Source: Chitinophaga pinensis
Lineage (GTDB): Bacteria > Bacteroidota > Bacteroidia > SXHM01
Length of the DNA stretch: 6,705 bases
Assembly: GCA_945889235.1 (NCBI GenBank)
Contig: CAMDBK010000174.1
Coordinates: 1-6,705 of the forward strand
Reading direction: 5' to 3'
The notes below the pieces were generated by a model. That model saw nothing but the letters and a program-made list of their open reading frames with translations. It searched no databases and was not told where the DNA came from. Positions 4,146-6,705 of the stretch are shown piece by piece. A program made the translations under genes and the position numbers. Each line of letters begins with the position of its first letter. Position 1 is the first letter of the stretch.

Positions 4146-6197
4146 ATGAAGAAAATTTTACTTCCCTTCTGTTTGTGTTTGTTTTTTGTTTCGAAAATTA
4201 CAGCGCAGAGTTATGATGTGCAGCCCATAGTTTATCAGCCTTTTCCATTTAACCAGGGACAATATGTTGCCCTTGGTGATGACGTGAATTCATATGCCTT
4301 GCCAATGGGTTTTGACTTTTGTTTTTTCGGGCAAACATTTAACATGGCTGTTATCGGTTCTAACGGATACATCACTTTTGATTTGAGCCAGGCAAACGCA
4401 TATTCGCCATGGCCGATTAACATTCCTATCCCTTCACCTGCCGACCCGCTTAATTCAATTATGTGCCCGTGGCAGGATATAAATCCTGCTGCCGGAGGAA
4501 TGATTTTCGCAGCCACTTATGGCGATGCCCCCTGCAGGAAATTCGTAGTCAGTTATTACATGATTCCAATGTTTAACTGTGAGTTTATAACGTTCAGCAA
4601 CCAGATTGTTTTGTATGAAGGCTCGAACGTAATTGAAACGTATATAGAGAACAAACCACTTTGTTTAGCATGGAACAATGGTGCAGCGCTTCATGGTTTG
4701 CATAACGGTGATGGCACAGAAGCAGTTGTAATTCCCGGAAGAAATTTTCCTTCGCAGTGGGAAGCGTATAATGATGCATACCGTTTTACCCCGCTTACCT
4801 GTGGTGTTGATACAAACGACTGTCCTTTTCTCACTGAGTTAGCAGATTACACATTGTTGACAGGAAAGGTATTTATTGACAGCGTTGCTAACTGCGTTTA
4901 CGATTCGGGCGAGTATGTAATCGCAAACGAAATGGTTACGCTTACACCCGGCAACTGGATCACATTTACTGATAATGCAGGCAATTATCGTTTTTATATT
5001 TTAAGTACCGGTGATTACCAGGTAAACTTTAACGGACCACCTTATATGCAGGTAACCTGCACGAATGGATTGGCAAACATTCCATCTCTTAACGACACCG
5101 TTGCTGTTGATTTACCAATTGAAAATCTTGAGTGCGCTGCCGTAGTCACAACCCTTGATTTTGTTGTTGTGCGTCCCTGCAGCACCGAAGTTGTTTTCGT
5201 TCATCTTGAAAACCAGGGAACAATTCACACAGGACAAATTACAGCGAATGTTTATTTGCCTCCCGGGTTGACCGTTGTTTCCGCATCTGAAGCTTATTCA
5301 GTGGTAAATGATACACTCGTATTTATTTTGCCCGGTCTTTTCCCGGGTGAAAACGGAACAATCTCCATCACTGTCTTTGCCGATTGCTCTTTGCAGCTTG
5401 GTGAGCAGTTATGCGGTTATGTATCCACTGCAATTGAAAATGAATCATGCCCTGAAGTTGTAATGAATGATAGCGCCTGCACCATTGTTGTCAACTCTTA
5501 TGACCCGAATGATAAACGTTTTTCATTTGCTGAAAATATTCCTGTGGATGGGTATTTTGTTGAAGAAACCATTACACCGCCCGACAGTTTGGTTTACATC
5601 ATCCGTTTCCAGAATACAGGAACTGCAATGGCTTACGATGTTACGGTAATGGACGAAATTCCAACCACGCTTGACCTTGAAAGTTTCAGAATGATTTCTT
5701 CCAGTCACGCTTACCAGTTGACTATTTCCGAACGAACATTGGTATGGACATTCAATAACATCATGCTTCCTGATAGTGCAAGCGACCCTGTGAATTCAAT
5801 CGGCTTTATTAAATTTTCCATTAACCAAGGCAGTAATCTTCCCGGAACAGATATTCTGAACGATGCTTCTATCTTTTTTGATTTCAATCCGCCTGTGCTG
5901 ACTGCAAATGCCATCAGCCATGTGGATGTGGTGACTTCTTTAAACGAGCAAAATCAACAAGCGATGAAGATTTATCCTAACCCAGCATCGCAACAGGTTA
6001 CAGTTGCCGGAGATTTCAAAAACGGTTACAGGCTGTTATTGTTTGATGTTGCCGGAAAAGAATTGGAAAGCTACATGCTGAACGGAAAAAATTCAGTGAT
6101 TGATATTTCAGCAATCACGGATGGTTTCTATCTCTACAGGATTTTGGATGAAAAGCAAAACCAGGTTGAAAACGGAAAAATTCAGATAGTGCGTTAA
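4146..6197 (+). CDS. Secreted multidomain surface or adhesin-like protein with a T9SS type A sorting domain
   Basis: This 683-aa protein is probably exported by the type IX system and attached or released at the cell surface. Residues 1-20 are a signal peptide (KITA/Q). About 23-216 is a nidogen-like module seen in Bacteroidota surface proteins: GFDFCFFG (55-62), GSNGYITF (71-78), MCPWQDINPAAGG (106-118), APCRKFVVSY (128-137), QIVLYEGSNVIETYI (153-167) and IPGRN (196-200). About 238-325 resembles a Cna_B/SdrD_B beta-sandwich (LTGKVFIDSVANCVYDSGE). About 331-450 is DUF11-like (HLENQGTIHTGQITANVYLP). About 451-595 is the SYDPNDK...IRFQNTGTAMAYDV...FFDFNPPV module of the DUF7619 type. About 607-683 is a T9SS sorting domain (KIYPNPASQQVTV, FDVAGKEL, DGFYLYRI). 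No catalytic motif is visible, so a binding, structural or adhesive role is inferred. Start is clear. Its TAA overlaps that of convergent aspS. Confidence 0.85.
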   Translation: MKKILLPFCLCLFFVSKITAQSYDVQPIVYQPFPFNQGQYVALGDDVNSYALPMGFDFCFFGQTFNMAVIGSNGYITFDLSQANAYSPWPINIPIPSPADPLNSIMCPWQDINPAAGGMIFAATYGDAPCRKFVVSYYMIPMFNCEFITFSNQIVLYEGSNVIETYIENKPLCLAWNNGAALHGLHNGDGTEAVVIPGRNFPSQWEAYNDAYRFTPLTCGVDTNDCPFLTELADYTLLTGKVFIDSVANCVYDSGEYVIANEMVTLTPGNWITFTDNAGNYRFYILSTGDYQVNFNGPPYMQVTCTNGLANIPSLNDTVAVDLPIENLECAAVVTTLDFVVVRPCSTEVVFVHLENQGTIHTGQITANVYLPPGLTVVSASEAYSVVNDTLVFILPGLFPGENGTISITVFADCSLQLGEQLCGYVSTAIENESCPEVVMNDSACTIVVNSYDPNDKRFSFAENIPVDGYFVEETITPPDSLVYIIRFQNTGTAMAYDVTVMDEIPTTLDLESFRMISSSHAYQLTISERTLVWTFNNIMLPDSASDPVNSIGFIKFSINQGSNLPGTDILNDASIFFDFNPPVLTANAISHVDVVTSLNEQNQQAMKIYPNPASQQVTVAGDFKNGYRLLLFDVAGKELESYMLNGKNSVIDISAITDGFYLYRILDEKQNQVENGKIQIVR

Positions 6198-6705
6198 TCT
6201 TTTTCTGTTTTTTTTAAACTGATTCCCAATTCCTTCAACTGCACTTCACTAATTGTTGAAGGCGAATCAATCATCATATCTCTCCCTGAATTATTTTTCG
6301 GGAAGGCGATAAAATCGCGAATAGATTCGGAGCCACCAAACAATGAACAAAGCCTGTCGAAACCAAAGGCAAGGCCACCGTGCGGGGGTGCACCAAACTC
6401 AAATGCATTCATCAGAAAACCGAATTGATATTGTGCATCTTCTTTAGTGAAACCAAGAATTTCAAACATTTTTGCCTGCAAGTCCTTGTTGTGAATACGG
6501 ATTGAACCGCCACCAATTTCAACACCATTTATTACCATGTCGTAAGCATTTGCGCGCACTTTCCCGGGATTGGATTCCAACAAGGAAATGTCTTCCGGTT
6601 TTGGCGAAGTAAACGGATGATGCATTGCATGCCAACGATTTGTTTCATCATTAAATTCCAGCAAAGGAAAGTCAACAACCCACAGCGGAGAAAAAACATC
6701 TTTAT
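6194..6705 (-). CDS. aspS: Aspartyl-tRNA synthetase, C-terminal part (5' end beyond window)
   Basis: This is the 3' portion of a class II aminoacyl-tRNA synthetase that charges tRNA-Asp in the cytosol. It is open to the right edge: reading leftward from the edge it begins KDVFSPLWVVDFPLLEF, equivalent to the LMWVVDFPMFE region of E. coli AspRS. A start at the TTG near 6664 would be artificial. The visible part, about 170 codons, contains AMHHPFTSP, ANAYDMVINGVEIGGGSIRIHN, the motif 3 sequence GLAFGFDRL with its ATP-binding arginine, and SIRDFIAFPKN. The tail, SPSTISEVQLKELGI, is typical of bacterial-type AspRS. The anticodon-binding domain, motif 1 and most of the bacterial GAD insert must lie outside the window. 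The gene converges on the 683-aa secreted protein gene, and the two share four bases (TTAA) at their stops. Confidence 0.96.
   Translation of the reverse strand, partial: KDVFSPLWVVDFPLLEFNDETNRWHAMHHPFTSPKPEDISLLESNPGKVRANAYDMVINGVEIGGGSIRIHNKDLQAKMFEILGFTKEDAQYQFGFLMNAFEFGAPPHGGLAFGFDRLCSLFGGSESIRDFIAFPKNNSGRDMMIDSPSTISEVQLKELGISLKKTEKD

Noticed and set aside
6662..6664. TTG as a start codon for a 156-aa minus-strand protein
   Set aside because: The frame continues upstream to the window edge with conserved AspRS sequence (WVVDFP), so this is an internal leucine codon.

Overview
The window looks like an ordinary chromosomal stretch of a Bacteroidota bacterium. The evidence is two secreted proteins with C-terminal domains of the type IX secretion (T9SS) sorting class, AT-rich leaders without Shine-Dalgarno sequences, a TAnnTTTG-type promoter, and a bacterial AspRS with a Bacteroidota-like C-terminus. 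I cannot place the genus.

Layout, left to right: a REP-like repeat fragment (1-50); a secreted class II cyclic-nucleotide phosphodiesterase (58-999, +); a composite REP-like palindrome pair (1008-1104); a secreted GH28-like beta-helix protein with a divergent T9SS-type tail (1123-2745, +); a GC-rich hairpin and a triple TTTGCG repeat (2758-2829); kbl, glycine C-acetyltransferase (2853-4040, +); a second REP-like pair (4045-4105); a promoter-like site (4116-4123); a large secreted multidomain protein with a T9SS sorting domain (4146-6197, +); and, convergent with it and sharing its stop, the 3' part of aspS (6194 to the right edge, -).

The genes do not form a pathway. Each plus-strand gene is separated from the next by about 100 bases of palindromic or short-period repeat DNA, so they are probably separate transcription units. 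The PDE, GH28-like protein and 683-aa protein are exported. Kbl and AspRS are cytosolic housekeeping enzymes.

The most unusual content is the repeats. (1) A two-unit palindromic family lies just 3' of stop codons; its units differ by paired, structure-preserving changes, and one 27-bp unit is present twice without a mismatch. (2) Degenerate heptanucleotide tandem repeats encode the hydrophobic cores of two different signal peptides. (3) A perfect 10-bp-stem palindrome sits in frame inside the C-terminal domain of the GH28-like gene. I saw no CRISPR array, transposase, phage gene, tRNA, rRNA or defence system.
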